From Psilocybe azurescens (lineage: Eukaryota; Basidiomycota; Agaricomycetes; Agaricales; Agrocybaceae): DNA of 64,000 nucleotides. Positions 47,519 to 59,299 of this stretch are shown here, one piece after another. A model generated the notes under the pieces. That model was not told the DNA's origin, searched no databases, and saw nothing but the letters and a program-made list of their open reading frames with translations. The DNA lies in NCBI GenBank assembly GCA_023853785.1, contig JAJIRX010000144.1, positions 1 through 64,000 on the forward strand, given 5' to 3'. Position 1 is the stretch's first letter; every line of letters starts with the position of its first letter. A program made the position numbers and the translations under genes.

Positions 47519-49522
47519 GAGGTCTTTACCCTCACCCAGGTATTCCATGTGGAGTCCACCAACTCCGGCATGGAGTTGGAGTTTAGTGACTCTTTTTTGC
47601 AGGTGTCCCAGCCATTTAGAGGTGGAGGCTCCACATGGAGTCCAGCTGGAATCCACTCATCCTCCATGTGGGCCAATGTGGAGGATGTGGAACTCCATGT
47701 GGACTCCGTGTGGAACTTCATCTGAGTCTCACATTCTCCATATGGATTCCATGTGGATTTGACTCATAAAGCATGTATATTAGCATGAATACACTATTTT
47801 AGCGCCAATTTCAAATGGACTCCAGGTGGAGGAAGATCCCCAGATTTTATTTATATTTTATTTATATTTTATTATATTTATTATAGTGTAAAAAAATGAC
47901 ACAATCAGGAATTGAACTCAGGCATCAGAGAAAGCCGGACACCAACGCTAAACCAACTAAGCCATATAGGCTTTGTTATTCTTTAAAATTTGATAGTATA
48001 CATACCAATACCACCATTTAACTCGGCATTTCTCGGCAAGTGACAAATAACATCATGTATGTCACTTGTTGATTCTGCGTCCGTCCATTTATTATTCCCA
48101 CCACCCCACCTCTTTCTCCGACCACCACCACCCCACTGCCGCCGTCGTGTGTGTCCCCCACCTCGCTGTCGTCGGTCGGAGCCAGGCCCATGCCAACCTG
48201 ATCCGACACATTGCATCGCATTGAACCGAGGCTGACAAAACGCAATCGGACACCCGCGAACAAATGGAGGTGAGTACAGAACAAGGCAGAACAAGGCAGG
48301 TGGGGAATGAGGAAACGAGGCGAGGTGAGACGAATCGCGAACGAGGCAGAACAAGGGGAGGCGATGCGAACGAGGAACAAGGCCGCTTTACAGGTAAGTC
48401 GCAAATTCTGTATGCCCCCGCCATTAACCGTTCCCCCCCCTCTTTTTTGTATAGGCCTACGACGACGAGGGGGCACGTCACGATACGTACAACGGCAGGT
48501 GACGGCACGCAGGATGCTTACGGACAACGGCAGCGACACGTGCAAAGACCATGACAACGACAGCGGCGTGTACAATGGCCATAGCGGCGACAACGGCTGC
48601 GACAACGACGGCCACAACAACGAAGACGGGTCGCGACAACGATGATGACAGGCACGGCGGCCATGACGACAACGGCGACAACGGGTACGACAGACGCAAT
48701 GGACACAACAACATGACAGATGGACACGCCCGGACGCGTATGACGGCCATCACGGCGTGTACAAAGGCCACCACAACGTGTATGACGGCCACCACAACCT
48801 GTATAATGGACACCACAGTGTGTACGGCGGTCACGATGACAACGACAACGCATACGGCGGGGCTACGAGCAACATGGCCGTCCTCTCGCCCCCTTTTTTT
48901 CTTTTTTTTCTTTTTTTTGTCTCGTTTTCTATTTTTTTTATGTTTATGTGCTTCTATGTTTATTTGAACCAACTATGTACCCTCTCGCCTACTTTTTCTG
49001 TCTGTTTCATATGTTGTTTTTTTATTTCTTTTGTTTACATATTTTTACATATTTCTTTTCTTATGTTTCAGTGATGATGAACTTTGCTAGTAGATAATAT
49101 TGTAGATAAGTATTATGTAGTTTTTAATATATTATATATACATTCTTGCATAAATTTACTATAAGAAAATACATTCCAATTAATATCTGGCTATAGCTGG
49201 ACTTGGTGAAATTCACTAAGTCCTCTCTCTGATGGCCTAAGCTGGAATATTGTCACCCAGGTATGCAGTCCAGGTGGATTCCAATTGAACTCCACCTGGA
49301 CTCCACCTAGCCTCCACCTAGCTTCCATATGGCCTCCAGTTGGACTCATGTGGAATTGCTTGAAGTCCACCTGGAGTCCATCTGGAGTCCACCTGAACTC
49401 CACCTATCAAAGATAATTTTTGAACACTTGTATATGTTCCAGATGGACTCCATGTGGAGTCCACCACTTTGTATGGAGTTGGTGGACTCCACATGGAGTT
49501 CCTGGGTGGAGGTAAAGTACAC
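47519..49522. mobile_element. hAT-like element N2, 2.0 kb, inside N1
   Basis: Flanked by TGCGCACG at 47511-47518 and 49523-49530. Ends GAGGTCTTTACC.. and ..GGTAAAGTACAC. Subterminal GGAGTCCA-type arrays lie at 47540-47760 and 49250-49500, with a tRNA-like segment at 47898-47971, a GAC/AAC/GGC-rich tract at 48500-48870 and a T-rich tract at 48885-49070. No transposase. Confidence 0.85.
47898..47971 (-). ncRNA. tRNA-like segment with pol III boxes in N2
   Basis: On the minus strand GCCTATATGGCTTAGTTGG carries an A-box-like TGGCTTAGTTGG, and GAGTTCAATTCC about 45 bases on matches the B box (GGTTCRANTCC). A run of seven T follows at 47896-47889, a pol III terminator. A D-arm can be drawn (GCTT..AGC) but the acceptor stem does not pair, so this is tRNA-derived (SINE-like), not a working tRNA. 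Confidence 0.55.
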
Positions 49523-49659
49523 TGCGCACGTGTGCCCGGCATTGGCCGATCGGCATGACAACCATCAAATGAGCGACCCCAACCTTTCTTCTGACTACCA
49601 CCACCACCACCTTGTCAGTCAGAGCCAGGCGACAGCCAACCCGATGTGACAGAGGATGA

Positions 49660-50278
49660 CAACAACTGTGACGGCCATGCCAATGACAGCAACAACAAGG
49701 ACCTGGACGAGGGGCGACCGCAAACACAACAACAAGGACCCGGACGTAGGTGAGGACAACCCAGAGCGAGGACAAGGGGCAAGGGGCAAGGGCAAGGGCA
49801 AGGGCAAGGGCAAGGGTGGCTACCATGAGGACGAGGACAGTGGCAGCGGCGGCGATGAGGACAACAGGGATGGGGATGGGGACGGACGGAGTACGAGGAC
49901 GGCGAGGACAGATGGCGGCCATGAGGACAGGGGCGACAGCTGCAACAGCGACAGCGACAAGGGCGGCAAGGATGGACGATGGCGATGAGGACAGGGACGA
50001 CAGCTGCAACAGCGACAAGGACAGCAAGGGCGGACGATGGCCACGAGGACAGGGACCAGGACCGGGATGACAGCTGCGACAGCGGCGGAGACAGGGACAG
50101 CGGCTGCGACGGGGATGGAGACAATGAGGACGAGGATGAGGGCGGGGACAACGGCTGCGACAACGATGAGGACAGACAGGGACAACGGGGACGAGGACAA
50201 GGATGCGGACAACGGCTGCGACAACGACAAGGACACAGATGGCGGCTGTGACAGCAATGAGAATGGACAGGGATGAGG

Positions 50279-50338
<60 letters not shown>

Positions 50339-50860
50339 ACAACGACACGGATGCGGACAATGGCTGCAACAAGGACGAGGGAGACGGGGACAGTGGCTGC
50401 GACAGCGATAAGGACAGACAGGGATGATGGGGACAAGGACAAGGACAAGGACAAGGACGCAGACACGCACGTGGACACCGGCTGCGACAATGATGAAGAC
50501 ACGGACAGCGGCTGTGACAGTGACAGGTACGGATGCATACAACAATGGCAGCTACGGCGATGGCGTGGATGACAGCCGGCAGGTCGAGGACAACATGGAT
50601 GACGTGCACAAAGGTGACAACAACGAGAACGGAGATGACAGCTGCAACAGCGATGAGGGCGACGGGTATGAGGACGGCAAGGGCGGCGGCTGCGAGGCTG
50701 CGACAGCGACAAGTACCAACAGGTATGAGGACAGCGGCTGCAACAGCAACGACAAGGGCGAAGACGATGCGGACAGCAGCTGCAAAGACGACGGACAGCA
50801 GCTGCAAAGACAAAGCGGACAACGGCTGCAAAGACAACGACGAAGGGTACGACATGTACG
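49660..50860. repeat. Cryptic trinucleotide tract with (AAC)n core
   Basis: A ~1.2-kb stretch built from GAC, AAC, AGC, AAG and GGC triplets, for example GCGACAGCGACAAGGACA. A pure (AAC) run of about 20 units lies at 50279-50335. Because stops are rare it is open in five frames, up to 482 codons on the minus strand. The base pattern, not selection on a protein, explains these frames. Related tracts occur at 48500-48870 and, inverted, at 61290-61650. Confidence 0.85.
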
Positions 50861-53055
50861 ATGGTAAAGTACTGCTCCCACCCCCCCTTTTTTATTTTTA
50901 TTTTTATTCGCTTTTTCTTCCTTTTGTCTTGACCCTCACATGTAGATAGTAATGTATTAAATAGTTATTAATATACTGTATTCCACTAATCTGAATTTAT
51001 GTTAAGATTGAATTTATTTACTGTATCAAGTCCAGTGGACTCCAGTGGACTGCAGTTATTTTAGTCCATATTCACTGTATAGTATAAGATCTACTAAAGT
51101 GCAGTGGAATCCACTGGAGTCCACTGGACTCTGTTTATCTTTTTACACTCAGTATATAGGCAAGTCCAGTGGAGTCCAGTGGAGTCCATATGGACTGTGT
51201 GGGGGATGGTAAAGTACTGCCAAACACTCATAGAAAGCATGCCCAGAAGAATTGCAGCAATCCTTAAGACAAAAGGAGGTGATACCAAGTATTGAATAGT
51301 ATTATAATAGAAGCTCAAACTTTTATCCCAATGATAAGTCATTTTGTTTGATTTATCATTTAATCAATTTGGTATTAGTGTCTAGTATCTACAATAAAAA
51401 TTTCAGAATTTTATCTCCAGCCATTACTGATTTATAAACCAATTTATCCAAAAACACAAAACATTGGAACAAAAGTTTGAGCTACTGTAGGCATTGCACT
51501 CAGATTGCTGTGCAGCAATACAAACACATTGTGGGGTATTTGGAGAAATTTCAGGCCTATATATAAATATTGATTAGCTTACTCTCTAAATTAATTAATA
51601 TTAAAGGAAACATACATAATTCAGTAGTCTTATTTGTATGGTAAATCTAGGAATGATTAGCCTTTCTGGTCCAGCAGTGTTATCTGATATTGTAGAAAAA
51701 GCAAAATCAGTGGTAACAGCTGCAGTTGATAATGGAGATTCAATCCCATAAGAAAAGGAGGCAACTATAGTCCACAGACTTGCCAGCCAATCGTCCTGCA
51801 AACTGTATCCAGAAAGAGGTCCAAAAGCAACTGGCAGACACCTTGTAAAAAGGCATCCAGGGAAGTAGGACTTTACTGGGTGTCGCCCTTGGTTTTCAGT
51901 TTTCCAATAACTGGATGCACTGCTACAGCAGATAGCACAATCACCACCACCACCAAATCCAAATACAGAAAGAAGAAGAAGCAAAGATCTGCAAAAAATG
52001 AGAAAAGTCAGTCAGGATGGGTATCGAACTTATTACTCACCAAAGGAAGACAGAAAACAAACACTTCATAAAAGTTAGAACAGTCAGACTGAGATATATA
52101 GGCTTTACTCACCCAAAAAAGACAGAAAAAGTGAAGCAGATCAGAATAGTCTGGAGTCTGGATAGGTTTTAAAAATTGCACTGAGCCAAAGATGTCACTG
52201 TAGAACACTCACCAAAGCCAATAACCACCCAGAACTGCTTTAATATAGCTGGATATGGCTAATATATGCTTTGAGGGTGAGTTATTCTCAGGAATGTTGG
52301 CACAGAATAAATTACTAGACTGTGTGGGATGCAAAGCATTGTTGTTGTGTGGATATTTCATGGTTAATTCATGACACCAACTTTGTCGTTTGCCATCAGC
52401 CACTGACTGTTTATTTTAGAAGGCCCTGCTGGGTGATCCAAAAAGTTGCCAATCTAATTTGGTTGTTTGTTTAAAAAGGCTCCACAGTGCAGGCCCCAAA
52501 AGGCATATACTTTACCTCCAGCCAGGAACTCCATGTGGAGTTCACCAACTCCATACAAAAGTGGTGGGCTCCACATGGACTCCATCTGGAACATATGTAA
52601 ATGTCCAAAAATTATCTTTAATAGATGGAGTTCAGGTGGAGTTCAATTAGAATCCACCTGGAGTTCCCAACTTTAACTTCATGAAATAGAATCCAGTTGG
52701 ATTCCAACTGAAATATATTAATCTTTCAATCTTAATATAGGTTCATGTAAGTGTAATATAATATATTAACAACTATGTATTATATTTTTATCTACTTGTG
52801 AGATTCATCATTAAAAAAACAAATAAAATAAAAAATAAAAAGCATAACAAACAGACAAAAAATGAGGAGGGAAGTACATACTTGGATCAGATAAACAAAC
52901 AAATATATAAATGAAAATGAAAATGAAATGAGAAAAGAAAAAAGAAGAAAAAAGGAAAAAATATGAAAAAAGAAAGAGAAAACCTTAGAAAAAGGAGGTC
53001 TGAGAGTAGTCAGATTGGTCATAGCCCCCACCATACATGTTGTGGTTGTCATGGT

Positions 53056-53250
53056 GTTGAACAGGTTTGGTCGGCGTGGTTTCGCAGGAACAGCTGATCC
53101 TTTGTTAACTCTGCTTGTAGAAGCTAGAGAGAACAGAAGGAGCGGGAAAGTATCTACGTCGCCAGTACATTATGTAATCATGTAGATAAGAAAGAAAGGA
53201 AATATAAGTACTTAGATGTACTAAAGAGTCCTATATCAATATATTCGACA
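53056..53250 (-). repeat. Copia 3' LTR (195 bp)
   Basis: Begins in sense TGTCGAATATATTGATATAG and ends CCTGTTCAACA. Same as the other LTR apart from several substitutions and the extra duplication in the 5' copy. Confidence 0.9.
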
Positions 53251-53272
53251 CTCCCTCCTGATGTAGCGTCTC

Positions 53273-53534
53273 TTAAGTCTGGAACATCATGCAACGGGAT
53301 TGCTTGAAGGAGAGCCTCACGACTCCCATGAGGAAATGGAAGCGGTTGCACAAATCGTGCGAGAGGGGTTTTGTGAGGATATCCACTATCATCTCATCTG
53401 TTTGAATGTAAACAGGTGTGATTTTGCTGTTGTATACAGCATCGCGAAGCCAAAAGAAATGCCTATCCAGGTGTTTCAGTTTTCCCATATTCTCTGGATG
53501 TTTACTGACTGAGATTGCAGATTGGTTGTCCATG
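53273..53534 (-). pseudogene. Copia RNase H C-terminal end
   Basis: Reads MDNQSAISVSKHPENMGK, then KHLDRHFFWLRDAVYN and DILTKPLSHD, ending TGA-equivalent at 53273. This is the usual C-terminus of copia Pol (RNase H and tail). It is separated from the rest of RNase H by the insert 53539-55231; removing it with one GACA copy gives GALSMDNQSAIS in frame. Confidence 0.85.
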
Positions 53535-53538
53535 GACA

Positions 53539-55231
53539 GTTCCGATGCTGAACTACGTAGTGTGTGATTTGATATATAAATCAAAACCAAAACACAAACC
53601 AGAGAGGAATGGTCTAGACTAGATAAGATGACTCTCTCCCTGTTGAGTTAATGTGAGGGCTGGCTTGGCCACTAGGTTCTGAAGATATATGTGGTCTGAG
53701 GAGGGCAGGGACGTATGAAGGAGGAGGAATGGATGAGGGAATATAAAATGCCCTTGAGTATTTACTGGGAGAAAGCAACCCGACTTGATTGGGGTAGAAT
53801 GGTGTGAATGAGGTGTGATGACTGTGGAGGGGCCAAATGACTAGATAATTTGCAGGGATTGATACAGGGGCAGGAGTGAGAATGTAGTCTTGATCCTAGT
53901 GCGCTTCAATCGAGTCTACAGCGTCTGCAAAGCTAGAAGTAAAGCCTGATGATGGAGTAATGGCTTGAGCGGCCTGGAGTGATAGATGGTGAAGGATTGT
54001 GCGATATTCTTGAACCAAAAATCAAACAGAGCGGTGAAGTGAATGAGGAATGACTAGGGCGATGGATGAAGATGACAACAAGACCAAGATTGCTGAATAA
54101 AATATTCTGGAGCAACTGAAGCGATGGGGAGTTGAGGATCTTGATGTAGAGGAAGAATGAAGGGTCTGGAGGATGATAGGACCGAAATGAACTGGACAAA
54201 TTGCTCTGGGATGTGAGAGCGTGGGTGGTTGGATAGGCTGGTCTACCCTCTGATGAACGTCTTGAATAACTGGAGTGATTGTTGAATTTTGTGCTGAATA
54301 TTGATAGAGATTGATTGAATGCGTGCTTGGAGTGCTGGACTGAGTACTTGATAACTTGAAATCTTTGCTGTGAAGAAAGTTGGGGCTTGTAACTTCCTTG
54401 CATTCCAAGCGATACTAATACATGGTTTATATACCAGAGAACATAGAAAAATATTTAAAAGAGATCAAGCGTCCAAACTATACTAATCATTCTGTAGAAC
54501 AACACCCAGTAGTCCCATCTGTCAACTACATACAATAGATTGAAGGCTGACGGAGTTTAGGAGTGAAAAATAGAAGGATGAGTAAGTAAGTAACATAGGA
54601 TGAGTAAGAAGTATAAGCAGGATTATGAAAAGCGAAGTGAGATGAGTAAGAAAGAAGCGAAGCTGAGTAAGTACAACAAGCAAGAATGACAAAAGGAAGG
54701 AAGTATCAATCATATGAAAGTGTCAGACAATAGAAAAGGAGCCAAAATAGCGAACAAGTACCATGCTAATGAATAGAACCAGTCTATTCATGGCACAGCT
54801 CAGTCATCCATTACCAAGACTGCTGAGTGAGACAAAGATTTGCTGCATATGTGGAATCCAGTTAAGGACCAAATAGTTGTAGATGACCAAATGCTGATGA
54901 CAATGGTGATATATGATGCTGTGCAGTGCTGTGCATACTAGGATGGATAAGAATGATGTCCAGGAATAAGCTGCGTATAGCCTTGAGGTTCGAAATAGAT
55001 AGACGATTGAATCACTGATAGGGAATGTAGCTGATCAAATAGTTGAAGTGGAGATTGAAAGTTGTAATGGAGATTGAAGTGGACTGTGAATGGGCTTCAA
55101 CGTTGAATATTGAGGGATGTGCTTCAGATAAAAATGCGAAATAATAACCCTGGCTTCTGCATGCAATGGGGAGTCGAGACAGATGCTCTAAGCTTATAGA
55201 TAAATCTCATATCCAATCAAAATTGGTGTAT
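53539..55231. mobile_element. 1.69-kb insert of unknown type in copia RNase H
   Basis: Bounded by GACA at 53535-53538 and 55232-55235. Ends GTTCCGATGCTG.. and ..CAAAATTGGTGTAT show no clear inverted repeats. CCAATCAAAATTGG (55213-55226) is a small palindrome at one end. A minus-strand frame (54408-54022, starting MECKEVTSPNFLHSK) is Ser/Pro-rich and unrecognised. Possibly a solo LTR or a gene-free non-autonomous element. Confidence 0.7.
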
Positions 55232-55235
55232 GACA

Positions 55236-57130
55236 ATGCGCCTTTTTGGGTGTACCCAAATTCTTTGAGAAGTGAACGCATGCTATACAAGGTGCAACCG
55301 GCCTCACTGGCTGCTACAAATTCAGCCTCGGTTGTGGACATGGTGACAATTGATTGGAGTTTGCTAGACCAGTCCACGGCTCTGCTGCCAATGGTAATGA
55401 GATAGCCAGAGGTCGATTTACCATTGTCAACGTTGCCACCATGGTCAGCATCAGAGTAGGTACGGAATATTTGAAAATTGGGCTGTGCGGCGTCTGCTGA
55501 ATACTCGATCCTGTAGTCCAGAGTCCAACAGATGTACCGAAGGAGGTGCTTAAAAGCACGCCAGTGCTCGATTCTGGGGTTGGAGTTGAACCTGCATAGC
55601 ACACCAACAGTGTACATCAAGTAGGGGCGTGTGCATTGAGCTAAGTACAGGATGGCACCAGTACCCTGTATATAGGGATACTTGGCCATTTCAGCGCTCT
55701 CCTCGTCAGTAGCCGGGGACTGGGCCTTTGACAATTCCTTGGATGGGTCCATAGATGTTGAAATTGGCTTGCAGTCAATCATTCCAAATCGTGCAAGTAG
55801 ATCGACTGCATACGCTCGTTGGTCAATCCAAAGTCTGCAGGATTTCACGATCGTGTGTGACGTGTACACCTAGTAACCCCACAGTTGGCCCAAGGTGTCT
55901 AAGCTTGAAATGCTTTCTGAGTTCCTCGATGAGGCACAAGATGGCAGGGCAGTCAGTGGAGGCAATGGTCAAGTCATCCACATGTACTGGTATGATTATG
56001 CGTACACCGTCAGCGGATGTAGCAGTATACACATGGATCTGATATGATACGTGTGAATCCTATGGATAAGAATACTTCATTTATTTGCTTGTGCCAAAGA
56101 TAAGCGCCTTGTTTCAATCCATACATGCCCTTGTGGAGTAAGCCAACGACAGGACCATCTCCTGGTTTCTTGACAGTGACAGCAGGGAGAGTTTTGTCAG
56201 CGCCATCAGGAAGGCAAAGGTAAAGCTCCATGTCTGCGAGGCTGTTGAGAAAGGCAGCTGTAATATCCACTGATTCCAGGTGCATATCTTCAATTGCAGT
56301 GATTGCCAGGATGGTTCGTACTGCAGACCATCGTGCTGTAGGTGCAAAGGTTTTGTCGTAGTCCACTCCAGGATGCTGACTAAATCCTTGTGCTACTATC
56401 CTTGCCTTGAATCACTCGAGTGTGCCGTCAGGCATATGCTTAACTTTGAATACCCATCTAGAGCCAATAGAGCGCTGGCCAGCTGGGAGGTACACAACAG
56501 TCCATGTTCCATTGACTTTGTGATTATTCATCTCCTCTGCCATTGCTTTGTACCATTCCTCAGCATGATCGGAATTGACTGCTTCCTTGTAAGAGCGTGG
56601 GTTGGTATCATGTGCTCCCACCTTTAGAGCTGCATGGTTGTCTAGGTTGACTGCAAAGCAGCCATATCCTGCAATATCCACCCCGGTTTCGATAAAGGCT
56701 TGCCCAGCAAGCATTAGTGCTTTGTCTGAGGCAAGGTTCAGGTTGAAATCCAAGATCTGGCAGCTGTTGGCATCAACTGGACCAACTTGGACATCCCAAA
56801 GCAGATCTTCTGCCCTCGTCAACAGGCGGGGCAGCATCAGCATGAGCAGGGATGGGTGCAAGGGGAGAAATCCGCAATTTCTGCCTTGCAACAGCATCAT
56901 TGTATATGGCTGTTTGTGAAGGTGCCGGGGCACGCTGCCTAGTAGACCGCCCAGCGTTCCTGGAGCATAGGGCACCTCAGGAGGGCCTGGTGGCTGCATG
57001 GGAGGCAGTCCTGGCATAACAACAGGTGGGGGATCAGCAGCAGCTGGAATCACAGGTGGTTCAGGCAGCGCAACTCCCTCCGGAGCAGCATCTAGATGAT
57101 CAGCATCAGGAAACGGTTTGACGATATCCT
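55236..57130 (-). pseudogene. Copia reverse transcriptase and RNase H
   Basis: From 57130 down: a Pro-rich spacer, EEWYKAMAEEMNNHKVNGTW, GSRWVFKVKHMPDGTLE, then one stop, FKARIVAQGFSQHPGMDYD, TFAPTARWSAVRTILAI, the LLHKGMYGLKQGAYLWHKQI block, the polymerase motif VHVDDLTIAS (HVDD in place of YVDD) near 55970, and the RNase H part with YSDADHGGNVDNGKSTSGY near 55430 and STTEAEFVAASEA near 55320. One stop (near 56415) and at least two frame changes (near 56040 and 55865) disable it. Confidence 0.9.
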
Positions 57131-57138
57131 CATCATCA

Positions 57139-58285
57139 GAGGTCTTTACACTCCCCCACAGGTACTGATCAGAATTTTATTTGGCAGTGTCCCTGCCAAA
57201 TTAGCAGTAAAATGTCCAAATTTTTCCGACCGGATTCCAACTGGATTCCGATCGGAACCACCAGTACCGACCGGTTCCACTGTTAACAAGTCCAACCAGA
57301 ATCCAACTGGAATCCAAGTGGAATTCATCAAATTTGAAACCCAATTAGACCCAATTCCGAGTGGAATCCGAGTGGTACCAAGCGGAACTATATTATGTCA
57401 GCATACTATTTACAGCTCAGCAAGTAATAACACAAAAAGTATACATAGATCTCAACAGTTTGTGACAAATTTGGTATTGTTAGAATTGTAAAATGGAGGA
57501 GAATATGTTTATGTAATAGTTATATAAAATTAAAAAATTTCTGGTAAAGAAATACCTATTTTTCATATAAATCTGTGCTTATATAATCTAAATGTTTGGA
57601 ATAAAATTAATCTTTGTATTCCATTAATTTCTATTATTGTAACACTATTAATATATAGCTAACAGAGTGCTATTTTGTTGCAAAATGTAGTTTACAATAT
57701 CTATATATATTCAAATTTACAGTATTTTGTATATTGAACATGATGATATAATATTCAGATGATGGTGTAATTACAGATGCATTGCCCTCAATTTTCTGAT
57801 CATTTTGATATATAATATGTGGGTATAGCTTCAGAGGAAGTGCCAGAATATATTATTGGGTGTTGTAAAGAATGGTATATAATTCATAAAATGTTGATAA
57901 TACCACAAGCAATAATAGTGTAGTTGGTAATGTGTGTATAGAATTAATATATATGAAGCTGTTGGTTTAATTCCTGTTGAGTGTATTTTATAATTTCGCA
58001 TTTATTACAAATATCATGTGATCTGAATGATTACTTAAGAGCTTATGTAAGAAATATTATGTAATACTGACTAAGCAGACTATATCATGTGATTTCAATA
58101 CATTATTTATAAGCTTATGTAAGCAAATATTATATAATGCTGACTAAGCATTGTATTATACACTGATTAAGTACATTATAAGAAATTCCGACTGGTTCCC
58201 GAGTGGATTCTGATCGGATTCCGACCGGTTCTGACTGGGTCCAAGCAGTTCCAACTGGTACCCGTAGAGGCACTGTAAAGTACTG
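57139..58285. mobile_element. hAT-like element N3, 1.15 kb, inside copia
   Basis: Flanked by CATCATCA at 57131-57138 and 58286-58293. Ends GAGGTCTTTACA.. and ..CTGTAAAGTACTG. Subterminal arrays of GATTCCGACCGG-type motifs (57225-57390 and 58185-58260) replace the GGACTCCA motifs of its relatives. AT-rich centre, tRNA-like segment at 57918-57980, no transposase. Removing it joins copia Pol as EPYDDEDIVKPFPDADH, so it inserted after the retrotransposon. Confidence 0.9.
57918..57980 (+). ncRNA. Eroded tRNA-like segment in N3
   Basis: TAGTGTAGTTGGTAATGTG (A-box-like) and TTGGTTTAATTCC (B-box-like, 57962-57974) with spacing as in the N2 copy. No clean T-run terminator. Weaker than the other two copies. 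Confidence 0.35.
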
Positions 58286-58454
58286 CATCATCATATGGTT
58301 CTACTGGAGGGCGAAAGTCAGAAGGGCAGGTGGCAGTGAGTCTGCCTGGGATGTGGCAGTAGAAAGCCCTGGAAATTCAGACTTGTTGAAAATAACATCA
58401 CGAGAAATGATAATCTTCTTGGTGAGTGGATTATACACTATCCAACCCACATGA

Positions 58455-59290
58455 TTAGCTGGATAACCAATGAATACACTTTTTACAGTGTGACCCTGAG
58501 GGCTTTTGTGCTTGTCCCGACCAATGAGGACATACGTGTGGCAACCATAGACGCTGGTAGGTGATTGATTTTAGGCTTTCGGCCCTTGAATGCAGCAAAC
58601 GGTGTCGTTGATTTGTCAAGCGCTGAGGTGGGGCAGCGATTATGAATGTGAGTATACACAGCCAGCGCCGAAAGTTCCAGAAGCTCAGTGGGAGGCGAGT
58701 GTCAGTGTTCATTGCAATGATGGCCTCTGAAATTGTGCGCATAATGCGTTCAGCAATGCCGTTTGACTGTGGAGTAGCCCGCATGGTGAACTCAACGCGA
58801 ATACCTTCAGATGCACAAAACCGTATGAGTTCACTGAGGGTAAACTCGCCGCCTTCGTCGTTATGGAAGCACTTAATCTTCCGGCCTGTCTGCTTCTCCA
58901 CCAGTGCCTTGAACAGTTTGAACGTGGCAAATAGGTCGCTTTTCTTCCGCAGGGGTAATCCTTGAGAAATCTTGTATAATCATCAACAAACACCACCCAA
59001 TAATTATTACCGTAGTAACTTGATGTTGGCATTGGGCCATGCAAGTCGCTGAAAATGTGCTTGAGTGGTGCAGATGTGCGTTCGATGTTTGTGGATGGAA
59101 ATGGATGCCTGTGTTGTTTCCCATTAATACATGACTCACAGTATTTCTCTAGTGGTGTGTCAGAAGTGATAACAAGGTCTGATGATAGATTCTCATGTAT
59201 TATCTGCTCAAGCCTGTCCTTGCCAATGTGGCAAAGGCGGCGGTGTAGTAGTTCGCGGTCGATGACTCCTCGAGTGGCAATGAATGCACG
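58455..59290 (-). pseudogene. Copia integrase
   Basis: Zinc-binding HHCC region from 59270: HRRLCHIGKDRL, then CESCINGKQ. Catalytic core: FSDLHGPMPTSSYYG, VVFVDDYTRF, FHNDEGGEFTLSELI, TPQSNGIAERIMRT near 58760, consistent with the D,D-35-E triad. Several single-base frame changes separate the blocks (near 58960 and 58700). The core ends where N3 was inserted. Confidence 0.85.
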
Positions 59291-59299
59291 CTGAGGGTG

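Larger units (their letters stand above)
47065..51229. mobile_element. hAT-like element N1, 4.2 kb, non-autonomous
   Basis: Flanked by CCAAACAC at 47057-47064 and 51230-51237 (8-bp duplication); removing it restores the Tc1 transposase frame (TPETCQTLIESM). Ends AAGGTCTTTCC.. and ..GGTAAAGTACTG. Subterminal arrays of TGGACTCCAG-type 10-mers lie at 47085-47310 and 51028-51200. The interior holds a second element (47519-49522) and a cryptic trinucleotide tract (49660-50860). No transposase is visible. The 8-bp duplication suggests hAT mobilisation, but the ends do not show the usual CAG..CTG on both sides. Confidence 0.85.
45755..51487 (+). mobile_element. Tc1/mariner element 3, split by nested insertions
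   Basis: TA flanks at 45753-45754 and 51488-51489. Terminal inverted repeats of about 200 bp start CAGTAGCTCAAACTTTTG. After removing the 47065-51229 insert and one 8-bp duplication, the element is ~1.56 kb. The plus-strand transposase starts near 46115 (MKPISASQCSVVASLLEEG, helix-turn-helix), has the catalytic WTDET near 46548, QQDNEPKH near 46840 and [10 protein letters not shown] near 46925, and ends after the insert with ESMPRRIAAILKTKG and TGA at 51293-51295. Several stops and frame shifts (for example near 46275 and 46750) make it inactive. Confidence 0.9.
45492..52400 (-). pseudogene. Unrecognised minus-strand gene split by a Tc1 element
   Basis: Protein-like blocks are GFGGGGDCAICCSSASSYW near 51960 through DWLASLWTIVASFSYGIESP near 51760, then a ~62-base intron after RLLN (donor GTATGT near 51615, acceptor TATATAG near 51556), then EISPNTPQCVCIAAQQSE. 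Removing the Tc1 element (45755-51487) and one TA continues in frame as CNAYVLESPQACCTPHYNY, then a Pro/Ala repeat (near 45640-45605) to a stop near 45560. The product is Cys- and Ser-rich; I do not recognise it. Further exons may lie upstream to 52400. It may be a host gene or a gene carried by the Helitron. Confidence 0.45.

Noticed and set aside
47898..47971. A functional tRNA gene
   Set aside because: A and B boxes are present but the acceptor stem does not pair, so it is only tRNA-derived.
50279..50335. (AAC)n run as a possible CRISPR-like or regulatory array
   Set aside because: A plain trinucleotide microsatellite without spacers.
49407..50855. 482-codon open frame on the minus strand, and overlapping long frames
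   Set aside because: Produced by triplet-like low-complexity DNA. Several frames on both strands are equally open, composition is monotonous and there is no domain.
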